Below are positions 22,731 to 33,106 of a stretch of DNA of 64,000 nucleotides, piece by piece. Within the stretch, counting starts at the first letter, position 1. Each line of letters starts with the position of its first letter. The notes under the pieces are model-generated. The model was not told the origin of the DNA. It searched no databases and worked only from the letters and a program-made list of their open reading frames with translations. The position numbers were made by a program, and so were the translations under genes. Source of the stretch: Bipolaris cookei (lineage: Eukaryota; Ascomycota; Dothideomycetes; Pleosporales; Pleosporaceae); the NCBI GenBank assembly GCA_002286855.1, contig NRSV01000047.1, positions 247,869-311,868 of the forward strand, read 5' to 3'.

Positions 22731-22802
22731 CCTCCGCACGAAAAATGGCACACTCTCGCCGCTCTATCCCCCTTTGAGAGTGTACCATTTTTCGTGTGGA
22801 GG
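22731..22802. repeat. Inverted repeat: 27-bp arms, 18-nt loop
   Basis: The left arm 22731-22757 and right arm 22776-22802 are reverse complements at 25 of 27 positions, separated by 18 nt. One mismatch becomes a G-U wobble in RNA, so a very stable stem is expected on transcription from either strand. It sits in a gene-free region 1.2 kb downstream of the kinase. It could be a small RNA precursor, a foldback/MITE relic, or a transcription-termination structure. Confidence 0.85.
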
Positions 22803-25083
22803 GGGTGCAAATGCAACACACATGCGTGGGTGTGCGCGCACGCGCCGCAGGAACGCCTTTTTGGCTCTCTGTCTCTGTCTCCTAGAATCTGGAACACATA
22901 TTGCGCAAGGACGTGTGGAAAGGATCGACATAAGAATGAGGGGTGGGGGGCATCGAGTGTACTATGGAGATCAGTAATATGTGATAATGTGTGTGTGCGT
23001 ATTTATCCGTTACATTCATTTTTTTGTTAACAAGAGAGAGTTTAATGAGTCGGGCAGAACGCGTGTTCGCGATGATATCACCCAGTAGACGAGTGGTGAG
23101 CCGCCGATCTCGCCACTTGCGTCAGAGAACGGCGATTTGAACCTGCACGTATGTGCAGCGAGTATGCATAATAAGCACAATGATTCTGGGGGTGGGGGGT
23201 TTTTTATTTTTGCCCTTGGAAAGGCGGACTGCGGAGTTACATAAAAAGGGCAAGTTACGGGATGGTAATCTGTCGATCATTTTCGGGGCGAACGTGTTCA
23301 GGGGAGTGGGAGCACGAGGAGTACGTATACGAACGAAGTTTCTCTCACATGAGATTGTTTTGTTCGGGTTGCAGAGGCACGTAATGGCATTAGCTATTTG
23401 GGCCGGGGTTCAGTAGAGAGGTTGCGATCGGAATTCATCGAGGCCGCCCGGTGGTGGCTGGCTTATCAATTGGGCGTGCCACTGACCTTACCTGCATGGG
23501 AAGGCATGCCTAAACAGGTTGGTGTCTGATTCATGCCGTCTGCCGAGCAACGTCCCGTACGCAGGTATTGCGATAGCAATGGTAAGACTGATATCTGTCT
23601 CTCTCGTGTTCTTGTTTCTGTAAGCGAAATGGCAAGAGACGAAGGAGATGGTGGCTAGGCCCATGATGGATGGTGAGACGATTGGTGCCCGGGCTGGATA
23701 AGAGGGAAAGCAGAGGGCCAAAGGATGGAAATCACGGTTGGCTGTGTGTGAGTGTGTGTGTTCTGGGTTGAGATGAGCGAAGTTGTGTTTGATTCTACAC
23801 GAGGTTGCGCGGGGCTGGCATGGAGGAGGATAGTGGTGGTGATGGCGGTGGTTGGAGACGGACCGTTGTCGGGCAAATTGCGAGTATGTATGCTTAGGTA
23901 AGGCGAAGCACGTTTTATTGTGGCGTGGCGTTGGACAGGCCGAGGATGGTTTTATGAAGCGGGAGAAGGATAAAGCAGCTACTGACGAATTGTGGACCGT
24001 ACCTGCATGTGATGGCGGCTGTCAAGGGACACGGCCGAGTGCATAAGACGCAATGTGACTTTAGCCGTTCCACCACGACGCGCTGCAAAGGAGCATGCAT
24101 CCGGAACCGCGTTGGACGTGTTCTGGAAAGTTGGATGGATGCAGTCGGGCGATAGATGGTGGCTATCCATATCAGTTGGTGCGGGTGTTGGTTGGGAGGT
24201 GAGGGGCAAGCCACCCAGCCGTGACTCGACCGTCCCACAAGCACATGGCGATAAGGGCGACCGGTAGCATGGACACCGAGGCCGTCTGGTAGCGCCGGCG
24301 GCCACGCGAGCCGCAAATCTGGAGCAGTGAGAGAATCTAGCTATGGGGCCGAGATTGGCTGTTTTTGGCGCCATCTGCTCAAACGGCTGGAGGGGAGGGG
24401 AGCGGAGGCGACAAAGCCAAGCACGGCTCGCTCAAGGCTAAACAGCTGGCAGATGGCTGCAGCATCAAGAGAGGAGGAACACGAAGAAGGAGAAGAAGAA
24501 GAAGAAGAGAAAAGGAAAAAAAGAAGCAGAGACCGAGAACCTGAGATTGGATATGATATCGTATGTATACATACATCAATACTTACAATCATCCATACAC
24601 CACGTACAGACGGCGATACGTGGTGATGTGAATTGCCCTCCCCCGGCCCACTTGCATGAATGGATGGTGTCGAGGCCAGGATACGACATGCCACCCCCAC
24701 TACCTGGTCTGTCCATATCTAGCCCTTCCCAGCAATCCGGGCCTGCTTCGAGCATCCTTGACCCTTGGCCCGGGACTGACATATCTAGTGTGCCATGTAC
24801 ACTCCTACTGACATATCCAGTTAGTGACTGGTACGCTCAAAACTGCCTTGCCCGTCAGCACCACTGCCTGCACTCATAAGTAATAACCCGGTCCCTGCAC
24901 CCGCTCACTCCGGGGAAGAAAGCAATCAGTCCATCTCAGGCCTCCGCAACTTGCAGCGACACCGACCAGCGTGCAGAATTGCCTCGCACCCGTCCCTCTT
25001 TTGCGCTGCCTGTTCTGCCCCGTGTCGCGTGTCTGGCTGTGCCGTGCTGTCCGGCGCCCTGCTGCCTTGCCCCCTCCCCCCCG

Positions 25084-26931
25084 ATGACCATGGACGACGA
25101 CATGTACGGGACTGAAAAGAGCTTTGGGAGAGCCTCGCAGGGATCCGACTACTATGGCGAGTCGTCTCGCTACAATGAAGGCCTCGGCCGCCGCATGCTC
25201 GACAGCTTCAAGCGGGATCCCAACTTCGCCATGACCATGACGCCAAAGACGACCGTCGGCGCTGATAGCAGCATGTTTGATCCAGAGGCTGCTGCAACTA
25301 ATACTGCAAACTCGCCACTTGCTCGGAGACTCAAAGGTCGCCACTTGCAGATGATAGCCATCGGAGGTTCCATTGGTAAGCATGCCTTCTTCTTCCAGTC
25401 AACCACCTCGTCCATCCGCTGATTACAAACTTGTCAAAAAGGTACCGGTCTGTTTGTCGGCTCTGGCCAGGCACTAGCAAATGGTGGTCCAGCGTCGCTC
25501 GTCATATGCTACTGTCTCGTCGGTATCATGCTCTACACCACCGTCCACGCACTGGGCGAAATGGCCGTCCTCTTTCCGGTTGCTGGCTCCTTTTCCGCAT
25601 ACTCGACACGCTTCCTGGATCCCGCTTGGGGCTTTGCAATGGGTTGGAACTACGCTCTGCAATGGCTAGTTGTGCTCCCGCTCGAAATTGTCGCTGCCAC
25701 CTTCACCATTGAGTATTGGAACGGCGACGCGGTCAACAACAACGCATGGGTCGCCATCTTCTTGGTCTTGATTGTCGTCATCAATCTGTTTGGTATCAAG
25801 GGATACGGAGAAGCCGAGTTCGTCTTCGCTATCGTTAAAATCACCGCAGTCATTGGCTTCATTATCCTCGGAATCATCATCAACATTGGCGGCGGTCCAG
25901 ACGGTGGTTACATTGGAGGAAAGTACTGGCGCGACCCAGGACCCTTCAACAACGGCTTCAAAGGTCTCTGCAGCGTCTTCGTCAACGCCGCTTTCGCTTT
26001 TTCCGGTACTGAACTCGTCGGTCTTGCTGCTGCTGAAACAGCCAATCCGCGCAAGTCGCTTCCCACGGCCGTCAAGCAAGTCTTTTGGCGAATCTCCCTC
26101 TTCTACATTGTCTCGCTCACTGTCGTCGGTCTGCTCGTGCCATACAACAACAAACGCCTCCTCCAGGACAAGAACAACGTCGACGCCGTCGCCTCTCCCT
26201 TTGTCATTGCCATCCAGAATGCCGGTATTGAAGGCTTGCCGTCCGTCTTCAACGCTGTCATCATGGTTGCTGTCCTCTCCGTCGGCAATTCATCCATCTA
26301 CGGTTCCTCGCGCACACTTGCAGCGCTGGCCGAACAGAACCAAGCCCCCAAAATCTTCGCGTACATTGACCGCCAAGGCCGCCCTCTCGTTTCCATCGCC
26401 TTCGCCTCTTCCCTCGGCCTCCTCGCCTTCCTCGCCGGAGCAGAGCGCCGCCTCCAAGACGCAGCCTTCAACTGGCTCCTTGCCCTATCCGCCCTCTCTG
26501 CCGTCTTCACATGGGCCTCTATCTGCCTCGCACACATCCGCTTCCGCCAGGGCTGGAAAGTTCAAGGCCACAGCCTCAGCGAGCTCGCCTTCCGTTCACA
26601 ACCAGGCCTCATCGGCTCCTACATTGGCTTCGCGCTCAACATTCTTGTTCTCATTGCCCAGTTCTATGTCTCCATTGCTCCAATCGACATGGCTGTTCTG
26701 TCTACCTCCCAGCGCCTCCAACGCTTCTTCAGCGTTTACCTCGCTCTCCCCGTCACACTGGCTTTTTACTTTCCCTACAAATTCTGGTTCCGCACGTCCG
26801 TTGTTCGCTCGCACAATATGGATCTCGTGACGGGTATCAGGGAACTCAACATTCAGGCTCTGATCGAGGAAGAGCGTGAAGAAAAGAAGAAGTGGCCCAG
26901 GTGGAAGAAAGTCTACAAGTTCTTTTGTTGA
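25084..26931 (+). CDS. Amino-acid permease (YAT family, GAP1-like)
   Basis: Two exons, 25084-25375 and 25442-26931, encode 593 residues. The 66-nt intron splits the Gly codon of GGSIG/TGLFVGSG, the signature of TM1 in yeast-type amino-acid permeases. About 95 hydrophilic N-terminal residues precede 12 predicted TM helices. Family motifs include GEMAVLFPVAGSFSAYSTRF, WNYALQWLVVLPLE, FSGTELVGLAAAE, NPRKSLPTAVKQVFWRI and SSRTLAALAEQNQAPKIF. The tail is charged (EEREEKKKWPRWKK). It imports amino acids across the plasma membrane by proton symport; substrate range is not deducible. A second in-frame ATG at 25090 has the better context (gaccATGg), so the true start could be two codons in. Confidence 0.93.
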
Positions 26932-27412
26932 TAGATGTAATACCCCCTCATTTTTCTACTTTTTCTTCGCCGTCTTTTCTTTTTGCAAAGCTGTCTTTTC
27001 CTTTTTTTTCCCTGCGTTTAGCGACATGGCGCCTTTTACTTACTTACACCCACTTCTCTTTCCTTCTCGTGTTTTGCGGTGCTCCTCTGTGGTACCAGGC
27101 GGCATGTCACCCTCTCCATTCGGGCACTTGCGCAGCCTTGCGAACCTCCTTTTTTTATCTTCCTCTTCTTCTCACATATGCTTTCACTTAGATACAGAGG
27201 CCTATATAGTAATACGTAACTCTACCATACTAAGCCGCGATATAACGGCAAAACATCACAACCAAAAAAACTCAAAATCATAAAAAAGAACAACTGTACC
27301 TTTCCCGTCCCCGGTGCATAAGTGTATGATAGATAGGATAGCTTTTCAAAAAAAAGGGGGGGGAGGGGGTGATATGAAAAGCAATAAAAAAGAGGAAAAG
27401 GATAAGACGGTG
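26932..27412. other. 3' spacer between permease and tRNA
   Basis: T-rich 3' UTR-like sequence (26950-27010, many TTTTCTTT stretches), then A-rich sequence and a G-run with one A (27357-27369) next to an A8 run. No gene is seen. Confidence 0.5.
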
Positions 27413-27500
27413 AGGTCTTGCCCGGAATCGAACCGGGGTTGCCGGAAGACTCTGACGCCTGAATCAGAATCCGGAGTGATAACCGCTACACTACAAAACC
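27413..27500 (-). tRNA. tRNA-Gln (anticodon CUG) with a 16-nt intron
   Basis: On the minus strand the 88-nt sequence folds as a full cloverleaf. Acceptor GGTTTTG pairs with CAAGACC (one G-U), discriminator T. The D arm is GTG/CAC with the loop TAGCGGTTAT. The anticodon stem CCGGA/TCCGG encloses TTCTGA, giving anticodon CTG. The T arm CCCGG-TTCGATT-CCGGG contains the B-box. Between A37 and position 38 lies a 16-nt insert whose start (TTCAG) can pair with the anticodon, the usual place and style of a eukaryotic tRNA intron. Removing it leaves 72 nt, the standard length. Confidence 0.92.
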
Positions 27501-27566
27501 GATGGCATTTTACAAAATTATTTAATATATAATGTGCAAACAGATAGGGGCTGCAAAGAGAAGATC

Positions 27567-27637
27567 GATATAAACACTTCTGTTGTAGATCAGGATTTGA
27601 CATGAAACAGCCAGTAAACTATAAAAGTGTTTATATC
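27567..27637. repeat. Perfect 13-bp inverted repeat, 45-nt loop
   Basis: GATATAAACACTT (27567-27579) and its exact complement AAGTGTTTATATC (27625-27637). It lies 67-137 bp upstream of the minus-strand tRNA-Gln start and near the 3' end of the aldo-keto reductase gene. Confidence 0.8.
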
Positions 27638-27988
27638 TCAAGCGAGAGATTTTGCATGTCGATAGGAATGGTTTTGGGGGGGGGTTGACAAGATAGTGGG
27701 GCACAACGTTCACAGATATGCGTTATATATTTCTCACTGTTGAACACACGCCTATCTGACCTTCACTTGGTTCATAGCTTTCCGATCATGTTTCATTCAA
27801 GATTCTCCATAGCTAAAGAAATCCTTTCATAGTGGTGTTGGAATCCCGTTCTAAAAGCTAGCTAACACCGTACGTTAGCACGACCAGCTGATCACCATGC
27901 CAAATCGGCCTTTGAAGCCAAGCTCATCATTCCTGGAGCGTTGATGTAGCTTCAAATTGCTTGGATTCCATAGAAACTATTTTTTACC

Positions 27989-28897
27989 CTAAGAATTGCT
28001 AACAGCCTGAACAATCGCGCCCTTTGCGCCTTGATCCAGACCATCCAGCGTTGCCATGTCATCCTTGCCCAGCTCAAAATCGTACACATCAGCGTTGCCA
28101 ACAATCCTCGAAGGCGTATCACTCTTGGGCAGTGGTATAAATCCCTTTTGTAGACTCCATCGGATGAGAATTTGGTTGGGTTCCTTGTTGTGTTTCTTAG
28201 CGATAGCGGCGAGTGTTGCGTCGTTTGCCTTTTCGTTGCGAACAATGGGGCAGTAGGCTTCGACTATGATGTTGCGTTGTTTGCAGTAGTCGACAATTTC
28301 GCGCTGCTGGCACCAGGGGTGGAGCTGGTGTAATTGGTCAGGTATGTGGGTAGTTGAATTGGGGGCAAGACAAACCTCTATCTGGTTCACAGCAGGGAGA
28401 GCATCCTTGCTATCAATGGTTGCAATTTCATCAATGTGCCCGATGCCGTAGTTGCTAACACCGATGTCTCGTACTTTTCCCGCCTCCTTGGCCTTCTTCA
28501 ATGCTAGCCACATTATCTTCCTTGCCTCTTTGCCTCCGTTCGGGCTGTGGATGAGGAAGAGATCCGCATAGCCGTCTTTCCCAGCAAGCTTCTCAACACT
28601 TTCGACAACCTTTTTGTATGTTGACTCGACGTCTTCGCCAGGACTCAAAATTTTGGACGTAATGTAGATGTCCTTGCGAGGAAGCCCACTTTCAGCCAAT
28701 GCCTGTCCAACCTGCTCTTCGTTGGCGTAGTACTGCGCCGTGTCGATGTGCCGATAGCCTGCCTCAAAGGCTTTCTTGCAAGACTTGACGCATACATCCC
28801 TAGGTGACAGATAAACACCAAACCCAATCTTTGGAATCTTGTACTGCGAATTCGGCAGGTCGAAAGTCGAATTGATATCGAGTGTGCTTGCCGACAT
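27989..28897 (-). CDS. Aldo-keto reductase
   Basis: Two exons, 28897-28376 and 28324-27989, encode 285 residues, the usual length for yeast-type AKRs. The intron (28325-28375) is 51 nt, a multiple of three without a stop, so the unspliced frame also reads through. It was recognised because splicing rebuilds NQIELHPWCQQREIV, the conserved NQ.E.HP motif. Catalytic tetrad regions are present: GYRHIDTAQYYANE (Asp and Tyr), TSKI (Lys), and the LIHS His. NADPH-binding segments near the C-terminus include LPKSDTPSRIVGNA. It reduces aldehydes or ketones with NADPH; the substrate is unknown. The frame is open further upstream without an ATG, so 28897 is the start. Confidence 0.92.
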   Translation of the reverse strand: MSASTLDINSTFDLPNSQYKIPKIGFGVYLSPRDVCVKSCKKAFEAGYRHIDTAQYYANEEQVGQALAESGLPRKDIYITSKILSPGEDVESTYKKVVESVEKLAGKDGYADLFLIHSPNGGKEARKIMWLALKKAKEAGKVRDIGVSNYGIGHIDEIATIDSKDALPAVNQIEVCLAPNSTTHIPDQLHQLHPWCQQREIVDYCKQRNIIVEAYCPIVRNEKANDATLAAIAKKHNKEPNQILIRWSLQKGFIPLPKSDTPSRIVGNADVYDFELGKDDMATLDGLDQGAKGAIVQAVSNS

Positions 28898-29889
28898 GGT
28901 AGATAGCGGGGTAGTAAAGGTAGAGGAATGCTTCAACAATGCTTTCACTGATAGGTAGTTGCTGATGTTACAGAGGGCAGTGCGTGAAGTGCAGAAGACT
29001 CAAGGCAATAGGAGCATACCAGATCTTTTAGATTGGGTGGAAAATCAGTTGCGCTATCGTTCCTTCCCGTGTAGCTCTAGGCGCTGCACAAAGCAGCTTT
29101 CATCTTATTAGTGGTGATGTCACTGTATGCATTGCCCAATGCCTCTTGGTGGGGCTTGCAATATGGAGCGGGGTTGGAGATTGCATGATGAGCGTTTGCC
29201 AAACTGAGCAAGTGAAGGAATAGGATTGCGCCACGATAATTGGTTTGAGGTAGTAAAACTTGATCTAGAGTAAGACCATTCGCACAACAGCGCCTGTTCT
29301 AAGGCAACGTCTGAAGCTGTTCGCGCTAGGATCGCGAGCCCTTGCTAGCCGCCAGCTCCTCTCTGCCCTACTTCGAACCTACACCTCACCCAACAGATAC
29401 TAATCAACTATGATACAGCGCTTATTTCATCATCGTATATTTTACTCCCTTCTGTTTGCATGTTACAGTTGATGCTCCCGCCTCTTAGTCACCAATGCAG
29501 ACTCGCAAGAATAAGCAAAACGAGCAATCAATCTTTACCGAACCGCATCATACCTATACGGTAATTCAACAAGTAGAGCATTGCAAAAATCACAAAGCTC
29601 ATTAAAGAGGTTAAGCTTTCAGAAAGGAACGCATTTGCAGGTATTGGACACAGCTACGCATGGGATGAAATATGGGACGAAACAATGATTTGCTTGTTGC
29701 AGAAGAACAATGATTGATTGTAGAGGAAGGAGAAGACTATGGAGTCATAATGCCACGGTAGCAGACTTGCTAATCCAAGGTTTTGTTCCTGATCACAGCA
29801 TAGCCTCCATCCCTCCATAGGCCATCTCCTAAGAGCCTATATACGACTACCACGTTCGCCTCCCATCATTCTTATCCTTTATCCACAAC
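28898..29889. other. Spacer between aldo-keto reductase and FKBP genes
   Basis: AT-rich and non-coding. The right part is the 3' flank of the FKBP gene and the left part the promoter of the reductase. No repeat or domain is recognised. Confidence 0.5.
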
Positions 29890-30408
29890 TTAGTTGATCT
29901 TCTTAAGCTCGACCTCGCTGTAAAGAAATTAATATCGTGTGCCGAGTACATGTGTATAAGAGCAACGACTTACAAGATAAGGTCAGAGTTGGGAGGGATC
30001 AGACCAGGGAATGACCTATATATACGTCAGTATTTGTGAGCGTACAGTTTTTCACATAGAGAGCGCTCACTGATTTCCGTAAGCAAAATCGCTGGTGATG
30101 TCCAATCTAGCCTTCTCGCCAAGCTTCATTTGCACAACACCCTCATCCCAGCCTTTGATGACACGGCCGACACCGATCGGGGTCTTGAAAGGACCGCGGC
30201 CAGTTGTACTATCAAATTGCTTGCCCTTGTCGGAGCTGGCGTCCTTCAGCCAGCCCGTGTACTCCATGGTAACGGTGTCGCCCTTCTGAGGGGATGGGCC
30301 GTTGCCCTCTTGGATGATAGTCTTCTGGACACCCATTGCGCGTGCAGTTGAGGCGAAAGCTCGAGTGGTGAGACGGTTAAAGGAAGAAACGTTGAATACA
30401 GCTCTCAT
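29890..30408 (-). CDS. FPR1: FKBP-type peptidyl-prolyl isomerase, two possible starts
   Basis: Three exons, 30408-30071, 30015-29974 and 29917-29890. From the ATG at 30336 it is a canonical 111-residue FKBP12: MGVQKTIIQEGNGP, the TVTMEYTGWL strand, KQFDST, VIKGWDEGV, FAYGNQSFPGLIPPNSDLIF and the end EVELKKIN. All junctions keep the family sequence. An in-frame ATG at 30408 adds 24 residues (MRAVFNVSSFNRLTTRAFAS..) rich in Arg, Ser and Ala and free of Asp/Glu, which is mitochondrial-presequence-like. The family catalyses prolyl isomerisation and binds FK506 and rapamycin. Alternative initiation giving cytosolic and mitochondrial forms is inferred. The last coding exon is only 28 nt. Confidence 0.9.
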
Positions 30409-33106
30409 ATATGGAGTGTGAGGAGAGGTGAAGGAAAGATGGTTGGTAGGAGTGAGCAAAGAGGGTACAATGGAGGGGAAGCTCTAGTGGGGTGGTGGGG
30501 TGGGGTAGAGAGATCGTCAGTGCACAGCCTCGTGCATCATGCAAGGGCAAGTACGACGAGTATGACCAATTGATCGGGCACGTCTTTACCTTTTCGAGGG
30601 CTTCAGGTGGGTAGGCTGCATGTACAGATGATGGCGTGATCGTGACCAAGTGAAGGGACCCTGGATAGCTGATCTCATCAAAGAGCTGTGGCTACCTCGG
30701 TGCCATGTGCTTGATAAACCCAGCTCCTGGATGGATTTAGTAGTTTTCAACCTTTATTTGCAATCACATAAAGTCCCATTTTTAGTATACATTGACGGCT
30801 AGTCTGCCCTTCTCTGTTGACTAGTGCAGACTGGCAACGTCTGGCTGTCTCGCAGGCCATTGAGCTGCCAGTTTAGACATCCATACTAGCTAACCAAACT
30901 ATGGACCGTAATTACCTATTTTTACCATCAAAATACAGTGCCCAAACGCCATGCTTATGCGGAGAGGAGATGTTGTACAGCTATTCACATTCGAACTTCC
31001 GGTGTCCTCAATTCACCCAAACCATGACTTGTTCTTTCTAGCCTCTTTCCTTGCAGCTTGCTATAGAAAAATTATTAACTATTTATCAATGTCGATACGA
31101 ATTGTGGAGGGACGGCCGCGGGAGTGTATGTGGTGCGCAGTCGGCGGAGGTAACGTACCCATTGCTCTTTGCAATCCCGATATGCTCTGTTCATATACTT
31201 GTCAGCATCAGTTCCCATCAATTGAAATTTTTACAACCGTAGCCTCAGCCTCAGGATCTCTCGTTTTTTTAATAAAATATTCCAACTCACTGGAAAAAGT
31301 CCGAGCACATAGCCCTCTCTCCGCCATTCCTCTTCAAACACCGTATGCTTCTATCCGCCGCCTCCTGACATGGATCGTAATACTCGCTGAACGCTTTGCT
31401 GTTGCAACAATATATCAGTTGCTTGTTCTTCTTCCCCACAATGCGGCTGCAGCTCAATCAACAGGGTGGCGTACTTGTCGAATTTGGTGGCTTTGGCACC
31501 AGACCATTCGTTCGCTTTCGAGGGCTCGGGTTTCTCTGACATCTTAAAATTTTTAGGATCTGCACGATTCCGGATATCAAAAGTCAATTTGATAGAAAGT
31601 CGCTTGTACGTGTAGGGACGAATGGCGCAAAGACAAAGTCGGACGGCGGTCAATGAGAATGAGGCTACAGAGGTATGTTATCGATAAGACGGCCTACCCA
31701 TGTGCATGCACGACAACGGGCACTACCCCTGTCACACAGCGGGACCCAACCCGAGCGTCAAAGCATCTTAAGTCAATGACTTCTATTAATTTCTTCTTCT
31801 CTGATGTATTTAGTCGGTCATTGGTGTTGTATACTCTGAACTATCACGTGTACGCCAATTTCAAAGTCACCAGATAAAACACGGGCAACACTTTTATCAC
31901 AACTTTAGGCAAGCAGTGAAGTATGATAGAGAGATAAAGATTGTGATTATAGCTGCCAAGTTTCTAGTCCACAGTATCGCAAGGGTTTGGTCCAAGCGGA
32001 TGCCTGGTATTTCGTGGGAAATATGGCTAGCATGGGCTGGCTCTGATCATCTTGGGCTGAGGACTGTGCGCCTCTTTGTATGACGACGAATGGCGATCTG
32101 AAGCTCGGCATTCAACAGAAGTTATACATAAAGGACTTTATATCCAACACTAACACTGTCTAATTTGCTTGGAGTTTGCTCAGGGAAAAAAGAAATGTTG
32201 TTTTACCCATTTACCGTAGAGTAGGTATGTCTCAACATGTAGTTGAGCTGCTCAACAAGATAGCTTGGCCTTGACTCGTCGCAGGATCAACCTTGCAGAT
32301 CAAAACTTGTGACTGCAAGTTGCAAATCGAGGGTAAGTCGTGGCCACTCGATTTCTGTCGATTACGGTCCGGCAAAGTACTGTAGGTTGCCTTGCAGTAT
32401 CCTCTGTAGTTGTTGGTCGAAGAAGAGACTGGGTTTCAAAAGGCACTATGGACGAGGGTGATACTTTAGTAGTGCAGGCAGTAGTTAATTGCAGATTTAT
32501 GCGGGGTTTGGGTGTGAGGTGTGCTGTAGGATAGGATAGTGAGGCCGAAGCAAATAGCAAGTGCAACCCTCGCGCTCCGAGCAGCCATGGGTGGGAAGAA
32601 ACGGGGCTCCAGACCAAGGGGCAGTCTAATTCGACAACGGTCGCACGCCCTCAGCTCTCTGTTGATAACTCTTTTATTCTTTGGTCGGGGCCAAAACGGG
32701 ACGCTGGCGAGGGCAACGTTACGAGTCGCGTGCCCACGTCATTGGTGTTGAGGACCCGTCACAGGTTGGAGTGGCCCAATAGGATAATGCCATGGTATGG
32801 AATTGATATGGCTTGAGGAAATGGTTGGTGGTGGTTGACGACGGGGATTCGGGGCTGGCGCTAAAGACGGAACGAGGTGAGGGTGGAAGTGAACGGCTGC
32901 TGCGGCAAATGGACGGGGTGCAAGGGCAGAGGTGACCGAGCGCCAGCATACCTCGACTAGCAGGCCCGCACTTGCATGCATAACCACTGCCAGCCATACT
33001 TCCTAGTCCTTCTCTACAAGGGCAAAGTCCCATGTGAGCAGATGCTCCATCTTAGCATCTCCCGGCTGCCCAAGTCTGTGAAAAGAGAGACCCATCGCCC
33101 GCCGCC
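30409..33106. other. 2.7-kb region without a supported gene
   Basis: A mostly AT-rich spacer between the divergent FKBP and RING genes. A minus-strand frame at 31351-31653 encodes a Lys/Glu-rich stretch ending in Gly, with no recognised family. The last 350 bp before 33107 are C/G-rich and promoter-like. No repeats were noticed. Confidence 0.45.

Larger units (their letters stand above)
21494..25083. other. 3.6-kb gene-free region with homopolymers and a long hairpin
   Basis: No protein gene is supported on either strand. It begins with a TTC-rich pyrimidine tract (21539-21580), then C- and G-runs (around 21870; 22160-22180; 22295-22316; 23187-23200), an inverted repeat with 27-bp arms (22731-22802), and a GAAGAA tract (24485-24530). 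The last 200 bp are CT-rich promoter-like sequence for the permease. It is long enough to host an unannotated transcript. Confidence 0.5.

Noticed and set aside
31351..31653. A 100-codon minus-strand frame with a Lys/Glu-rich stretch and terminal glycines.
   Set aside because: No recognised family or splice partners, and composition is like the surrounding AT-rich spacer; kept as non-coding.
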